Assembly (NCBI RefSeq): GCF_027579695.1
Contig: NC_083592.1
Location: 36,462,714 to 36,526,713 of the forward strand
Source of the DNA: Neoarius graeffei
Lineage: Eukaryota; Chordata; Actinopteri; Siluriformes; Ariidae
Reading direction: 5' to 3'
Length of the DNA stretch: 64,000 bases
Position numbers and translations under genes: made by a program. Positions 50,401-53,590 of this stretch are shown here, in pieces. Position 1 is the first letter of the stretch. Each line of letters begins with the position of its first letter. The notes beneath the pieces were generated by a model. The model was not told the DNA's origin, did no database searches, and worked only from the letters and a program-made list of their open reading frames with translations.

Positions 50401-51402
50401 ATTTCAGACGTGTCACATCCATAACGGAATTTCGTCACATCCATAACGCTGACTTTTCCTTTCGAAACTCTGCATGAAATACAAAATATTTTAAACAAAG
50501 ATTTTTTAATATTCACCTTGGACCCCTCTATCAAATGGATATCTCCATTTCGACATTAGGTTTACAATTTCACAGAGTTTGATAAAAAATGTACAGTCAC
50601 CCAAGAAAAGTGATACTTTTTCTGTCACAGCCATAACGCATCTTTTATTGGCATTTTCTGGCATGCCCTAGATGTACTATAGGAATTGTTCTTGTTCTAT
50701 CACTTCTCCAGTATGGTACAGCCTTAAAATATGCAACACCTGTTTAAATACTGGGAGACAATAAAACATGCACTGGGTCATTTGTTGCCATTTTGAGTTC
50801 AAGTGTCACGTCCATAACGCTGGAATTGCTCTTATACTGCTTATTTATACTGTTTGTATTGTTTGAGTGTTTAGTCTATGTCTAGTTCCTATCTAGAGTG
50901 TTTATACTGTTTGTTTGTTTTTTTTCAATTATTCTATTTTTATTTATTGCATTGCCAGTTTGCACCGTGGGTCAGAGAGGACTGAAATTTCATCTGTGCT
51001 GTATGTCGAGCACGTATAGCATATTTTACAATAAAGTTGACTTGACTTATTCACTTCAACTGTCAGTGGTTTTGATGTCATGGCTGATCGGTGTATAGTA
51101 TTTATACTTGAGTAAGTGTGCACTGAATACAGGCCCATGAATTTTATATGAAATTATCAAAGCCCTACAGTATAGAGTGCAGATGTACAGTTTACATCTT
51201 CAGCAAGGATGAAATTTGTGCAACATGAATCAGGTTTGCTTACTGAATCCATAAGAAACATAAAAGTTCAGCCAACCTTGGATGTTTCGAGAATAATCTT
51301 GTTGATTTTCTCCTTGTCGAGGCCCTGCATGCCTGCCTTGTTATCATTCAGGGCCACTCTGGAGAGGATGGGGTCCAGTCCCCTGCTGCTACTGGGTTCC
51401 AT
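5969..51402 (-). CDS. polk: DNA polymerase kappa, complete gene (14 coding exons)
   Basis: Y-family translesion DNA polymerase that extends primers past bulky minor-groove adducts in the nucleus. Coding exons in transcript order: 51402-51277, 45440-45321, 39217-39065, 34279-34148, 34026-33876, 33446-33270, 16524-16400, 16302-16136, 14273-14241, 14067-13971, 13797-13626, 10023-8890, 6224-6185, 6071-5969. Every intron has GT..AG ends and all phases join, giving 2730 nt (909 aa; human about 870). Seen: palm motif [11 protein letters not shown] with catalytic Asp104, MSLDEAY with Asp195/Glu196, finger motif [11 protein letters not shown], thumb helix-hairpin GIGKVTEK, little-finger core [15 protein letters not shown], two UBZ4 C2HC fingers (671/674/689/693 and 819/822/837/841), and a C-terminal [11 protein letters not shown]-like box (894-901). 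No frameshift or stop is seen. The gene is inflated to 45 kb by transposons in introns 1, 2, 3, 6 and 11. Confidence 0.96.
6185..6224 (-). CDS. polk: polk coding exon 13 (40-nt micro-exon)
   Basis: 40 nt, phase 1/2; acceptor TTTGCAG|GTC, donor AAAAG|GTCAGG. Encodes the basic linker [12 protein letters not shown]. It is the only small exon that joins exon 12 to the terminal exon in frame. Confidence 0.85.
6345..6755. mobile_element. MITE-R, uninterrupted copy
   Basis: Starts near TTATACATACAGGACAC and ends near 6755. Reverse-complement homologue of 18023-18361 joined to 33099-33262. It shows the pre-insertion arrangement of the site occupied by the L1 at 18362-33082 (here TTGCAGGTTGTCAAGACAAC with no L1). 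Lies in polk intron 12. Confidence 0.7.
6760..8750. other. polk intron 12 remainder, nothing coding recognised
   Basis: About 2 kb of mixed-composition intronic DNA. The moderately GC-rich part (7300-8400) could be old transposon but has no termini I could match. Confidence 0.5.
8755..8844. mobile_element. Solo hairpin of MITE-A family
   Basis: 38-bp perfect inverted repeat (8755-8792 against 8807-8844, outer GTGGTATATCAGATATATTC) around a 14-nt loop. The same arms bound the larger element at 16606-18022. Confidence 0.88.
8890..10023 (-). CDS. polk: polk coding exon 12 (residues 485-863, two UBZ fingers)
   Basis: Large 1134-nt exon, phase 1/1, with no internal stop. Opens with [20 protein letters not shown] (end of the little finger), followed by a Ser/Thr-rich disordered region. 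Two UBZ4 ubiquitin-binding fingers follow: FTCPVCF...FNQHIDKC (671-693) and LTCPVCNQ...FNHHVDMC (819-841). The long region between them is poorly conserved, as in other vertebrates. The UBZ fingers recruit the enzyme to ubiquitinated PCNA at stalled forks. Confidence 0.95.
10165..10480. repeat. Diverged direct repeat in polk intron 11
   Basis: Two segments about 200 bp apart share patterns such as CACTGAAAAG...CTTCACTGCATCGCTCTT and CGCTGAAAAG...CTTCATTGCATTGCTCTT. Probably an old local duplication or transposon. The surrounding intron (10024-11077) shows no coding signal. Confidence 0.4.
12123..13198. mobile_element. Nested hAT-type element (TIR TAGGGCTGAACGAT)
   Basis: TIRs TAGGGCTGAACGAT and ATCGTTCAGCCCTA with exact 8-bp TSDs GTAACGAG (12115-12122 and 13199-13206). 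Itself interrupted by the palindromic element 12415-12677. Confidence 0.92.
12415..12677. mobile_element. Palindromic foldback element, copy 1 (6-bp TSD)
   Basis: 263 bp that is almost entirely self-complementary (CAGGGGTGATAGCG...CGCTATCACCCCTG, centre GGAATTCCGAATTCCC). Flanked by exact 6-bp duplications TCTACA (12409-12414 and 12678-12683). No ORF. Third level of nesting in polk intron 11. Confidence 0.92.
13626..13797 (-). CDS. polk: polk coding exon 11 (residues 428-485)
   Basis: 172 nt, phase 0/1; acceptor TACAG|GGT, donor ATGG|GTACAT. Encodes the little-finger beta strands ([19 protein letters not shown]) and [10 protein letters not shown]. Just upstream of its end the sequence is [19 protein letters not shown], closely family-like. 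Confidence 0.95.
13971..14067 (-). CDS. polk: polk coding exon 10 (residues 395-427)
   Basis: 97 nt, phase 2/0; acceptor ATGGCAG|GAC, donor GAAG|GTAGAG. Encodes [19 protein letters not shown] and [11 protein letters not shown], the first half of the little-finger (PAD) domain. Confidence 0.94.
14241..14273 (-). CDS. polk: polk coding exon 9 (33-nt micro-exon)
   Basis: Only 33 nt (phase 2/2): acceptor GTCCGCAG, donor GAAAG|GTAAAT. It encodes [10 protein letters not shown] between split Arg384 and Arg395, the linker into the little finger that reads RDGERKSMSVER in mammals. Phase agreement on both sides supports it. Confidence 0.9.
14495..15585 (+). mobile_element. tRNA-derived SINE (DANA/mermaid-like), interrupted
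   Basis: Head with Pol III boxes (TGGTGTAGTGG and GGTTCGAGCCC), a conserved core (GGAGTTTGCATGTTCTCCCC, TCCTCCGGGTGCTCCGGTTT) and a LINE-like tail ending in ATGAG repeats. It is split at 14736/15448 by a TIR element. TSD about TTGGTYGGG. This is the commonest repeat in the window (14 copies). Confidence 0.9.
14737..15447. mobile_element. TIR element (TTTACATTAGACCG), copy 1, inside SINE
   Basis: Inverted ends TTTACATTAGACCG and CGGTCTAATGTAAA. SINE sequence resumes after a CTATG duplication. Non-coding; short G/C-rich interior. A second copy is at 52904-53590. Confidence 0.85.
15586..16135. other. polk intron 8 remainder
   Basis: AT-rich, with an A12 run near 15830. No gene or repeat recognised. 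Confidence 0.5.
16136..16302 (-). CDS. polk: polk coding exon 8 (residues 329-384)
   Basis: 167 nt, phase 0/2, acceptor CGCAG|GTC, donor ACAG|GTGTGT. Encodes the thumb ([16 protein letters not shown], a DNA-binding helix-hairpin-helix) and [20 protein letters not shown]. Confidence 0.94.
16400..16524 (-). CDS. polk: polk coding exon 7 (residues 287-328)
   Basis: 125 nt, phase 1/0. The split glycine joins exon 6 exactly to give [20 protein letters not shown], a palm signature of the family. The intron crossed is 16,745 bp, nearly all transposon. Confidence 0.95.
16780..17499. mobile_element. MITE-C (CTGTCCACACTAG ends)
   Basis: Ends CTGTCCACACTAG and, less perfectly, AAGTGTGAACACAG. Internal inverted copies (TAGTGTGGACAG at about 16947 and 17411) and many palindromic TACCGGTAC motifs near both ends. 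Likely a hAT-type non-autonomous element. Comparison with MITE-B copy 2 shows it as an insertion. Confidence 0.75.
17079..17192. repeat. Homopurine tract, about 115 bp
   Basis: Almost pure A/G on the plus strand (pyrimidine on the polk sense strand), lying inside MITE-C. Confidence 0.9.
18023..18361. mobile_element. MITE-R, left part (split by L1)
   Basis: Homologous to the intact copy at 6345-6755. Ends in the 16-bp TSD ACAACCATGCAATAAC (18346-18361). The remainder is at 33099-33262. Confidence 0.75.
18930..20531 (+). mobile_element. Tc1-F1 transposon, complete, in L1
   Basis: TIR CAACCCCGATTCCAAAAAAG and complement, flanked by TA (18928-29 and 20532-33). 1602 bp with one transposase gene. 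Confidence 0.93.
19235..20329 (+). pseudogene. Tc1-F1 transposase (DD34E), single nonsense codon
   Basis: Open 19235-20158 (307 aa): helix-turn-helix [26 protein letters not shown] hook, [11 protein letters not shown] (Asp), [12 protein letters not shown] (Asp), SPDLSPIEN (Glu, 34-residue spacing). A TGA at 20156-20158 precedes a further readable frame ([18 protein letters not shown]...KGDVSQW) to about 20311. All catalytic residues precede the stop. The probable real start is [13 protein letters not shown] at 19289. Confidence 0.88.
20532..21113 (-). pseudogene. L1 ORF2 C-terminal segment
   Basis: Reads [14 protein letters not shown]...[11 protein letters not shown]...[20 protein letters not shown]...[14 protein letters not shown]. 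The continuation ([20 protein letters not shown]) lies at 18550-18929, beyond the Tc1 insertion. A poly-A/T run of about 23 nt (20916-20938) interrupts it. Confidence 0.85.
21206..21405 (+). mobile_element. SINE, 5'-truncated
   Basis: Begins at GACATGCAGGTTAGG, lacking the tRNA head; ends ATAATGAGATGAGAT. Confidence 0.88.
21407..21661. mobile_element. MITE-B end fragment
   Basis: Matches the right part of MITE-B copies (ACCCACCAGCCGACTGATCT ... GTGATTTCAGACACAG). Confidence 0.8.
22264..22628 (-). mobile_element. SINE, full length, in L1
   Basis: Complete tRNA-derived head to ATGAG tail; perfect 10-bp TSD GGGAGACATT (22254-22263 and 22629-22638). Confidence 0.93.
23210..23764 (-). pseudogene. 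L1 ORF2 reverse transcriptase core, YADD mutated
   Basis: RT motifs SYRPISLLN (just upstream), [40 protein letters not shown] and [10 protein letters not shown]. The second catalytic Asp of YADD is Asn, so this copy is inactive even apart from its interruptions. Confidence 0.9.
24101..24330. repeat. Tandem duplication, unit about 116/106 bp
   Basis: Units start at 24101, 24217 and (partial) 24323 with CAGCCTCA. The second unit lacks a 10-nt GAGTCTCACG segment. Confidence 0.85.
24688..24888 (+). pseudogene. hAT transposase N-terminal exon (TTF/ZMYM-like)
   Basis: [20 protein letters not shown] ... [19 protein letters not shown]. The [12 protein letters not shown] part matches the start of the TTF-type zinc-finger region in hAT transposases annotated as ZMYM/ZNF862-like. 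The rest of the transposase is missing, so this is a non-autonomous derivative. Confidence 0.65.
25535..26041 (-). pseudogene. L1 ORF2, region between endonuclease and RT
   Basis: Contains [13 protein letters not shown] and the RT-0/1 motif [20 protein letters not shown]. Interrupted downstream by the hAT at 23856-25534. Confidence 0.85.
26051..27362. mobile_element. hAT-type element in L1 (CTAGAGCCCTGCA end)
   Basis: Exact 8-bp TSD AGGTTGAA (26043-26050 and 27363-27370). Right end reads GCGCAGACCTCT. Interior rich in GCGGGA/TCCCGC motifs at both ends. Hosts a foldback element (26330-26956). Confidence 0.85.
26330..26956. mobile_element. Foldback element with simple-repeat arms
   Basis: Arms from about 26330-26570 (TGTGGCAGCGGGGGCGTGG...) and 26655-26956 (...CCACGCCCCCGCTGCCACA) are reverse complements. 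A (CT)n/(CA)n expansion (26711-26764) lengthens the right arm. Outer GTGGT on both sides may be the TSD. Apparent ORFs here are low-complexity artefacts. Confidence 0.8.
27473..27964 (-). pseudogene. L1 ORF2 endonuclease domain (part)
   Basis: APE-type endonuclease motifs [17 protein letters not shown] and ISDHCPVSV. The N-terminal part of the domain continues at 28184-28800 beyond a SINE insertion, in degraded frames. Confidence 0.85.
28009..28170 (+). mobile_element. SINE, 5'-truncated, in L1
   Basis: Only the 3' 160 bp; perfect 13-bp TSD AAATTCTGGATCG (27996-28008 and 28171-28183). Confidence 0.93.
28843..28871. repeat. (G)n run, 29 bp
   Basis: Uninterrupted guanines in the L1 interior; a second G run lies at about 43474-43490. 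Confidence 0.9.
28960..30568 (+). mobile_element. Tc1-F2 transposon, complete, in L1
   Basis: TIR CAGTGGTGCTTGAAAGTTTG and complement, TA on both sides (28958-59 and 30569-70). 1609 bp. A second copy starts at 63069. Confidence 0.93.
29327..30348 (+). pseudogene. Tc1-F2 transposase, frameshifted and catalytically dead
   Basis: First frame from [20 protein letters not shown] (ATG at 29327) to 29812; second frame (29761-30348) ends GGHTRY. The frames join at a T run near 29803, where copy 2 has one more T. The first catalytic Asp is Glu (LWTEETK) and the catalytic Glu is Lys (NPIKMLW), so two of three acids are lost; only [10 protein letters not shown] remains. Confidence 0.9.
30870..31499 (-). 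pseudogene. L1 ORF1 protein, C-terminal part
   Basis: RNA-binding ORF1p-like: coiled-coil ([20 protein letters not shown]), RRM start ([17 protein letters not shown]), then the C-terminal domain (FRGQRIQIF, ...[20 protein letters not shown]). The upstream half is separated by a TTAA element and a SINE (32668-32921 holds the N-terminus, [20 protein letters not shown]). Confidence 0.85.
31511..32267. mobile_element. TTAA-flanked element in L1 ORF1
   Basis: Ends AGTGCTGATGTCACG and CGTGTCATCAGCACT, flanked by TTAA (31507-31510 and 32268-32271), as for piggyBac- or Kolobok-type non-autonomous elements. No transposase. Confidence 0.82.
32292..32655 (+). mobile_element. SINE, full length, in L1
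   Basis: Perfect 12-bp TSD ATTGCCGTGTCA (32280-32291 and 32656-32667). Confidence 0.93.
33083..33262. mobile_element. MITE-R, right part, abutting exon 6 donor
   Basis: Begins with the L1 TSD (33083-33098) and continues the repeat seen at 6345-6520 (TAGCAGG/CCTGCTA, AGTGTCCTGTATG). Its outer end is within about 10 nt of the polk exon 6 splice donor (GT at 33269-33268). Confidence 0.75.
33270..33446 (-). CDS. polk: polk coding exon 6 (residues 228-287)
   Basis: 177 nt, phase 1/1; acceptor TTCCAG|TGAAAG, donor GCCG|GTAATA. Covers a variable Ser-rich kappa insert ([12 protein letters not shown]) and then [23 protein letters not shown] terminus lies within about 10 nt of this donor. Confidence 0.93.
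33507..33767. mobile_element. Palindromic foldback element, copy 2 (6-bp TSD)
   Basis: 261 bp, the same family as 12415-12677 with a few differences. Flanked by exact 6-bp TSDs TGTATA (33501-33506 and 33768-33773). Sits in polk intron 5 (429 bp), making up most of it. Confidence 0.93.
33876..34026 (-). CDS. polk: polk coding exon 5 (residues 178-227, catalytic Asp-Glu)
   Basis: 151 nt, phase 0 in and phase 1 out (donor GAG|GTACTG). [15 protein letters not shown] supplies the Asp195/Glu196 pair of the palm. The acceptor is a slightly weak GAAG|G. Only 121 bp separate it from exon 4. Confidence 0.93.
34148..34279 (-). CDS. polk: polk coding exon 4 (residues 134-177)
   Basis: 44 codons, phase 0/0, acceptor TTTTCAG, donor CAG|GTAATG. 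Encodes the finger segment [19 protein letters not shown], which contacts the incoming nucleotide, followed by [20 protein letters not shown]. Confidence 0.95.
34469..36048 (+). mobile_element. SINE interrupted by a TIR element
   Basis: SINE 34469-34709 and 35914-36048, 10-bp TSD ATAAGTCAAC (34455-34464 and 36049-36058). The insertion point is the same SINE base as in the 14495 copy. Confidence 0.88.
34710..35913. mobile_element. TIR element (ACTACGTTCAGACTGCA) inside SINE
   Basis: Ends ACTACGTTCAGACTGCA and TGCAGTCTGAACGTAGT, with TIRs extending through CCTGAAACGACCC and repeated ATCCGATTT subterminal motifs. No coding signal. Confidence 0.85.
36472..36780 (+). pseudogene. Possible hAT transposase C-terminal fragment
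   Basis: Ends [20 protein letters not shown] and a HWAKQKPRR tail. The DLIHIS...E...A..HW pattern resembles the end of the hAT dimerisation domain in KIAA1586/ZNF862-like transposons. The first part is not recognised. Confidence 0.45.
36785..37135. mobile_element. Palindromic foldback MITE, about 350 bp
   Basis: Arms of about 150 bp (AACTTAATTCATTAG...GGCAGTGTGATGTCACTG and the complement ...AGTGATGTCACACTGCC...) around a short centre near 36950. Confidence 0.82.
37930..39037. mobile_element. MITE-B, copy 2, in polk intron 3
   Basis: Ends CTGTGTCCGAAATCACTCAC and GTGAGTGATTTCGGACACAG. Contains a SINE at 38361-38738. Its end lies about 27 nt from the exon 3 donor. Confidence 0.88.
38361..38738 (-). 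mobile_element. SINE, full length, in MITE-B
   Basis: Perfect 10-bp TSD CTGTCTTATT (38351-38360 and 38739-38748). Confidence 0.92.
39065..39217 (-). CDS. polk: polk coding exon 3 (residues 83-133, first catalytic Asp)
   Basis: 51 codons, phase 0/0, acceptor TAG|GTG, donor TTG|GTGAGG. Carries [17 protein letters not shown] with the first metal-binding Asp (104) and the conserved [16 protein letters not shown] ends only about 27 nt inside the following intron. Confidence 0.95.
39476..40237. mobile_element. hAT-type MITE (TIR TAGGGATGTCCCGAT) in the DD37E element
   Basis: Exact 8-bp TSD GTATTTTT (39468-39475 and 40238-40245); many CGATC/GATCGG motifs at both ends. Confidence 0.93.
40459..41604 (-). 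CDS. Tc1-type DD37E transposase, uninterrupted ORF
   Basis: A single open frame of 381 codons. Order: helix-turn-helix ([28 protein letters not shown]), a basic segment ([13 protein letters not shown]), a second HTH region, [16 protein letters not shown] (Asp 1), [23 protein letters not shown] (Asp 2), [14 protein letters not shown] (Glu). Exactly 37 residues separate Asp 2 from Glu, so it belongs to a DD37E lineage rather than the DD34E copies elsewhere in the window. No stop or frameshift is seen. The true start could be the internal Met at codon 24 (MTSTPYIRC). The nested hAT MITE lies outside the ORF, towards the 3' end. It may encode an active enzyme; that is inference. Confidence 0.9.
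   Translation of the reverse strand: MKASYQLSIPGDVHLCNEKGCGLMTSTPYIRCAKLLGNFLSFGKLGQKRDLTDSEKSKIVTYIAKGWSTLKIAQLLKRDHRTIKRFIQNSQQGRKKRVEKKRRKLTARELRKVKREAAKMPRATSFAIFQSCNITGVSKSTRCAILRDTAKVTKAEKRPPLNKTHKMKRQDWAKKYHKTDFSKVLWTDEMRVSLDGPDGWARGWISKGQRAPVRLRRQQGGGGVLVWAGIIKDELVGPFRVEDGVKLNSQSYCQFLEDTFKQWYRKKSASFKKNMIFMQDNAPSHASKYSTAWLARKGLKEERLMTWPPCSPDLNPIENLWSLIKCEIYKEGKQYTSLNSVWEAVVAAARNVDRKQIKTLTESMDGRLLSVLVKKGGYISH
42160..42300 (-). pseudogene. BED-type zinc-finger remnant of hAT-1 transposase
   Basis: Reads [15 protein letters not shown]...[13 protein letters not shown], the first half of a BED finger as in ZBED-like hAT transposases; the His part has decayed. Flanked by a (GT)n(GA)n run (42060-42112). 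Confidence 0.6.
42875..44043 (-). mobile_element. PIF/Harbinger element in hAT-2
   Basis: Termini GGGTACGCTGACACTTGCAC and GTGCAAGTGTCAGCCTAGTG with 3-bp TSD TTA (42872-42874 and 44044-44046). Dense CGTGAAC/TTCACGA repeats near both ends. Contains a transposase end fragment. Confidence 0.85.
43533..43790 (-). pseudogene. PIF/Harbinger transposase C-terminal fragment
   Basis: Reads [13 protein letters not shown] ... [18 protein letters not shown] ... [20 protein letters not shown], the typical end of fish Harbinger (DDE_Tnp_4) transposases. The catalytic core is missing. Confidence 0.82.
44251..44556 (-). pseudogene. hAT-2 transposase N-terminal exon (BED zinc finger)
   Basis: 101 codons, [20 protein letters not shown]..., with [28 protein letters not shown] and LARHHPDI forming a BED DNA-binding finger. 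It stops soon after, and the catalytic domain is absent from the element. Confidence 0.8.
45321..45440 (-). CDS. polk: polk coding exon 2 (residues 43-82)
   Basis: Acceptor CTGCAG before GGATCC, donor GAG|GTAATT, 40 codons, phase 0/0. Encodes the rest of the N-clasp ([18 protein letters not shown]), the kappa-specific helix that wraps around primer-template DNA. Confidence 0.93.
45745..46742. mobile_element. Degraded DNA-transposon repeat, interrupted
   Basis: Tc1/mariner-like fragment near 45750-45800 (AGGTCGGGACAGAGGC). From about 46020, a widespread fish repeat (CACCCCACAAGATG..., CCCCTTGACAGGTGCCACTG, AGATAATCAATATT) resumes at 51048 (TTATTCACTTCAACTGTCAG...) after the insertion of 46743-51047. 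Confidence 0.55.
46191..46634. mobile_element. PIF/Harbinger-like MITE
   Basis: Ends AGCGAGTATCTGACT and AGTGAGATACTGGCT, TSD TTA (46188-46190 and 46635-46637). An extra terminus-like copy (AGTGAGATACTGGCT) ends near 46373, and an internal hairpin spans 46210-46350. Confidence 0.78.
46834..47340. mobile_element. Non-autonomous DNA element with 8-9 bp TSD
   Basis: Ends TAGTCTGATTAA and TTTCCCAGGCTA, flanked by CCCTTCAGC (46825-46833 and 47341-47349). Confidence 0.75.
47384..47416. repeat. (CA)n microsatellite
   Basis: CA dinucleotides after a C run; a separate (TG)n lies at about 47599-47621. Confidence 0.9.
47800..48112 (+). pseudogene. N-terminus of a SWIM-finger/YqaJ-nuclease type mobile ORF
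   Basis: ATG at 47800 opens [20 protein letters not shown], then a stop (TGA) after EKLD. A shifted frame continues [10 protein letters not shown]...[20 protein letters not shown]...[13 protein letters not shown] to 48112. The [30 protein letters not shown] signature begins large fish and cnidarian proteins with a SWIM zinc finger and a C-terminal YqaJ-like exonuclease domain. Those domains are absent here, so this is a truncated, frameshifted relic. Confidence 0.65.
48132..48507 (-). mobile_element. SINE, full length, in the SWIM/YqaJ element
   Basis: Perfect 13-bp TSD CCAAGGTAATCTT (48119-48131 and 48508-48520). Confidence 0.93.
49129..50098. mobile_element. hAT-type element (TIR GGCTTAATTTG)
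   Basis: Ends CGGGGCTTAATTTG and CAAATTAAGCACTG, exact 8-bp TSD GTTATACT (49121-49128 and 50099-50106). Hosts a third SINE type. Confidence 0.92.
49589..49727 (-). mobile_element. Third SINE family, 139 bp
   Basis: Minus-strand tRNA-like head (TGGATAAGGTGCC, GGTTCGATTCC), then CCAATAAAGGTGGAAAAAGC. Perfect 17-bp TSD GCTGGCACTGCTTTTAA (49572-49588 and 49728-49744). Confidence 0.9.
50207..50831. mobile_element. Short DNA element with CCATAACG repeats
   Basis: Ends GGGCAATTCCA and TGGAATTGCTC, TTAT on both sides. Four copies of GTCACRTCCATAACG-like motifs. No ORF. Confidence 0.72.
51277..51402 (-). CDS. polk: polk coding exon 1 (residues 1-42)
   Basis: Starts at the ATG complementary to 51400-51402 and ends AAG|GTTGGC, phase 0. 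Contains the N-clasp motif [17 protein letters not shown], which is strongly conserved in POLK and absent from other Y-family polymerases. The start fits because the conserved region begins about 17 residues in, as in mammals. Confidence 0.93.
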
Positions 51403-51540
51403 TTTCAGTATTACAGCTACAGCTATTGGTTTACTTTAGAAAAAAAAACATATATATTAACAACTTAAAACTATTTAAGATTTTTTTTTATAGTTCCAGA
51501 TGTAAACAAGCTACATTTAAAAACACACACAGAAGCTAAC

Positions 51541-51640
51541 CTTCACTGGTTCGCTGAAAATAGCTGAAAACATTTCGACACTGCTGTTGCCTTCACCGCC
51601 ATTTTCAAACTTCCTCGTCGAAAACCGACAAAACGCTGCC
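51541..51640 (-). promoter_or_regulatory. polk: polk 5' untranslated exon and promoter region
   Basis: A GC-richer stretch ends in a good donor (CCAGTGAAG|GTTAGC, exon end 51541), 132 bp upstream of the coding-exon sequence. It is the likely non-coding first exon. The transcription start is not determinable here; no TATA box is evident. Confidence 0.5.
51543..51602 (-). other. upstream ORF in the polk leader (19 codons)
   Basis: An ATG complementary to 51600-51602, in a good initiation context (AAAATGGCG), opens a 19-codon frame (MAVKATAVSKCFQLFSANQ) closed by TGA two bases before the putative exon-1 donor. If this exon is spliced to coding exon 1, the uORF would terminate ahead of the main ATG. 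Confidence 0.45.
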
Positions 51641-51929
51641 ATGGCGCCACCTGCAGTCCAGGAGCGAAACCTTCACTACCACTCACTAAAATACTGGATA
51701 AAACTGCAAAACAGACAGGAATGTACACTACCGTTCAAAAGTTTGGGGTCACTTTGAAATGTCCTTATTTTTGAAAGAAAAGCACTGTTCTTTTCAATGA
51801 AGATCACTTTAAACTAATCAGAAATCCACTCTATACATTGCTAATGTGGTAAATGACTATTCTAGCTGCAAATGGCTGGTTTTTGGTGCAATATCTCCAT
51901 AGGTGTATAGAGGCCCATTTCCTAAGTTT

Positions 51930-52095
51930 GACCGTGAATGTGAATGGTTGTCTGTGTCTATGTGTCAGCCCTGTGATGACCTGGCGACTTGTCCAGGGTG
52001 TACCCCGCCTTTCGCCCTTCGTCAGCTGGGATAGGCTCCAGCTTGCCTGCGACCCTGTAGAACAGGATAAAGCGGCTAGAGATGATGAGATGAGA
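51930..52095 (+). mobile_element. SINE 3' fragment (shared variant)
   Basis: Shares with 56516-56880 the GACCGTGAATGTGAATGG deletion variant and CGCCCTTCGTCAGC, unlike all other SINE copies here. Confidence 0.9.
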
Positions 52096-52523
52096 ATGAG
52101 TGTGATGTTTGCTTCCAGAATTTGCTGGTATATATTTGAATCCATGATTCCCTCGACCAATGAAATGTGCCCTGTGCCACTGGCTGCGACACAACCCCAA
52201 AGCATGATCGATCCACACCCATGCTTCAGAGTTGGAGAGGTGTTCTTTTCCTGGAATTTGGCACCCTTTTTTCTCCAAACATACCTTTGTACATTGTGGC
52301 CAAAAAGTTCTATTTTGATTTCATCAGTCCACAGGACTTGTTTCCAAAATGCATCAGGCTTATTTAGATGTTCATTTGCAAACTTCAGACGCTGAATTTT
52401 GTGGTAAGGATGCAGGAAAGGTTTTCTTCTGATGACTCTCTCATGAAGGTCGTATTTGTTCAGGTGTCGCTGCATAGTAGAACAGTGCACCACCACTCCA
52501 GGGTCTGCTAAATCTTTCTGAAG
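52096..52523 (-). pseudogene. Tc1-F4-type transposase fragment within Tc1-F3
   Basis: Reads MQRHLNKYDLHERVIRRKPF, LWTDEIKIELFGHNVQRYVW, LKHGCGSIMLWGCVAASGTG and QQILEANITLI, then runs into SINE. First catalytic Asp present; second Asp and Glu missing. Confidence 0.88.
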
Positions 52524-52903
52524 GTCTCCAGTGTTCTAATGGTACAATGTGTTTGCTCATTGCCTCAGAAGGCTAATGGATGATTAGAAAACCCTTGTAC
52601 AATCATGTTAGCACAGCTGAAAACAGTTGAGCTCTTTAGAGAAGCTATAAAACTGACCTTCCTTTGAGCAGATTGAGTTTCTGGAGCATCACATTTGTGG
52701 GGTCGATTAAATGCTCAAAATGGCCAGAAAAATGTCTTGACTATATTTTCTATTCATTTTACAACTTATGGTGGGAAATAAAAGTGTGACTTTTCATGGA
52801 AAACACAAAATTGTCTGGGTGACCCCAAACTTTTTAATGGTAGTGTACTGATTTAGTGATTACGTCAGTGTGTATTTTTACGATAATATTTCAGATTCTG
52901 CCA

Positions 52904-53590
52904 TAGGCTACATTTACATTAGACCGTATCTGTCTCGTTTTCTTCGCGGATGCACTGTCCGTTTACATTAAACCGCCGGGAAACGGGAATCAGCCAGCGT
53001 CCACGTATTCAATCCAGATCGTGTCTGGTCCGGTGCTGTGTAAACATTGAGAATACGCGGATACGCTGTGCTGAGCTCTAGCTGGCGTCTCATTGGACAA
53101 CGTCACTGTGACATCCACCTTCCTGATTCGCTGGCGTTGGTCATGTGATGCGACTGCTGAAAAACGGCGCAGACTTCCGCCTTGTATCACCTTTCATTAA
53201 AGAGTATAAAAGTATGAAAATACTGCAAATACTGATGCAAATACTGCCCATTGTGTAGTTATGATTGTCTTTAGGCTTGCCATCCTTCCACTTGCAAGTG
53301 GTAAGTGATATGCGCTGGGATCACACACACAGCGGCTCAGTCCCGAATCACTGCTTGTTCACTTCACTCGCGTGCTCTGTGAGCTGCGCAGGGCCGGAGT
53401 GCGCACCCTCCAGAGGGCACTCGCTGTTCAGGGCGGAGTGATTTGGAGTGCAGGATGCCTGCGGAGCCGAGCGTATCCGTGTATTGATATTGCTGTGTGC
53501 ACGCAAATCGTGTATTGGTGTTGCTGTGTGCACACTAATCGTTTTAAAAACGTTAATCTGATGATCCGCTGATACGGTCTAATGTAAACA
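52904..53590. mobile_element. TIR element (TTTACATTAGACCG), copy 2
   Basis: Ends TTTACATTAGACCGTATCTG and GATACGGTCTAATGTAAA; the interior matches 14737-15447 (e.g. CAACGTCACTGTGACATCCA). Confidence 0.88.

Larger units (their letters stand above)
46743..51047 (+). mobile_element. LINE-derived insertion (3' tail region), itself heavily nested
   Basis: Ends ACAATAAAGTTGACTTGAC at 51047, a common fish LINE 3' tail. Recurrent GAGTGTTTAGTCTAGTT / TTTATACTG units (about 47636, 49090, 50110, 50840, 50880) form a degenerate tandem array split by four DNA elements. No RT is left; the family is unresolved. Confidence 0.5.
51726..52845 (-). mobile_element. Tc1-F3 transposon, chimeric, just upstream of polk
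   Basis: TIR CACTACCGTTCAAAAGTTTG and complement, TA flanks (51724-25 and 52846-47). The middle (about 51930-52523) is foreign: a SINE 3' part (51930-52095) fused to a transposase piece of family Tc1-F4, identical in junction to 56880-57310. Confidence 0.88.
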
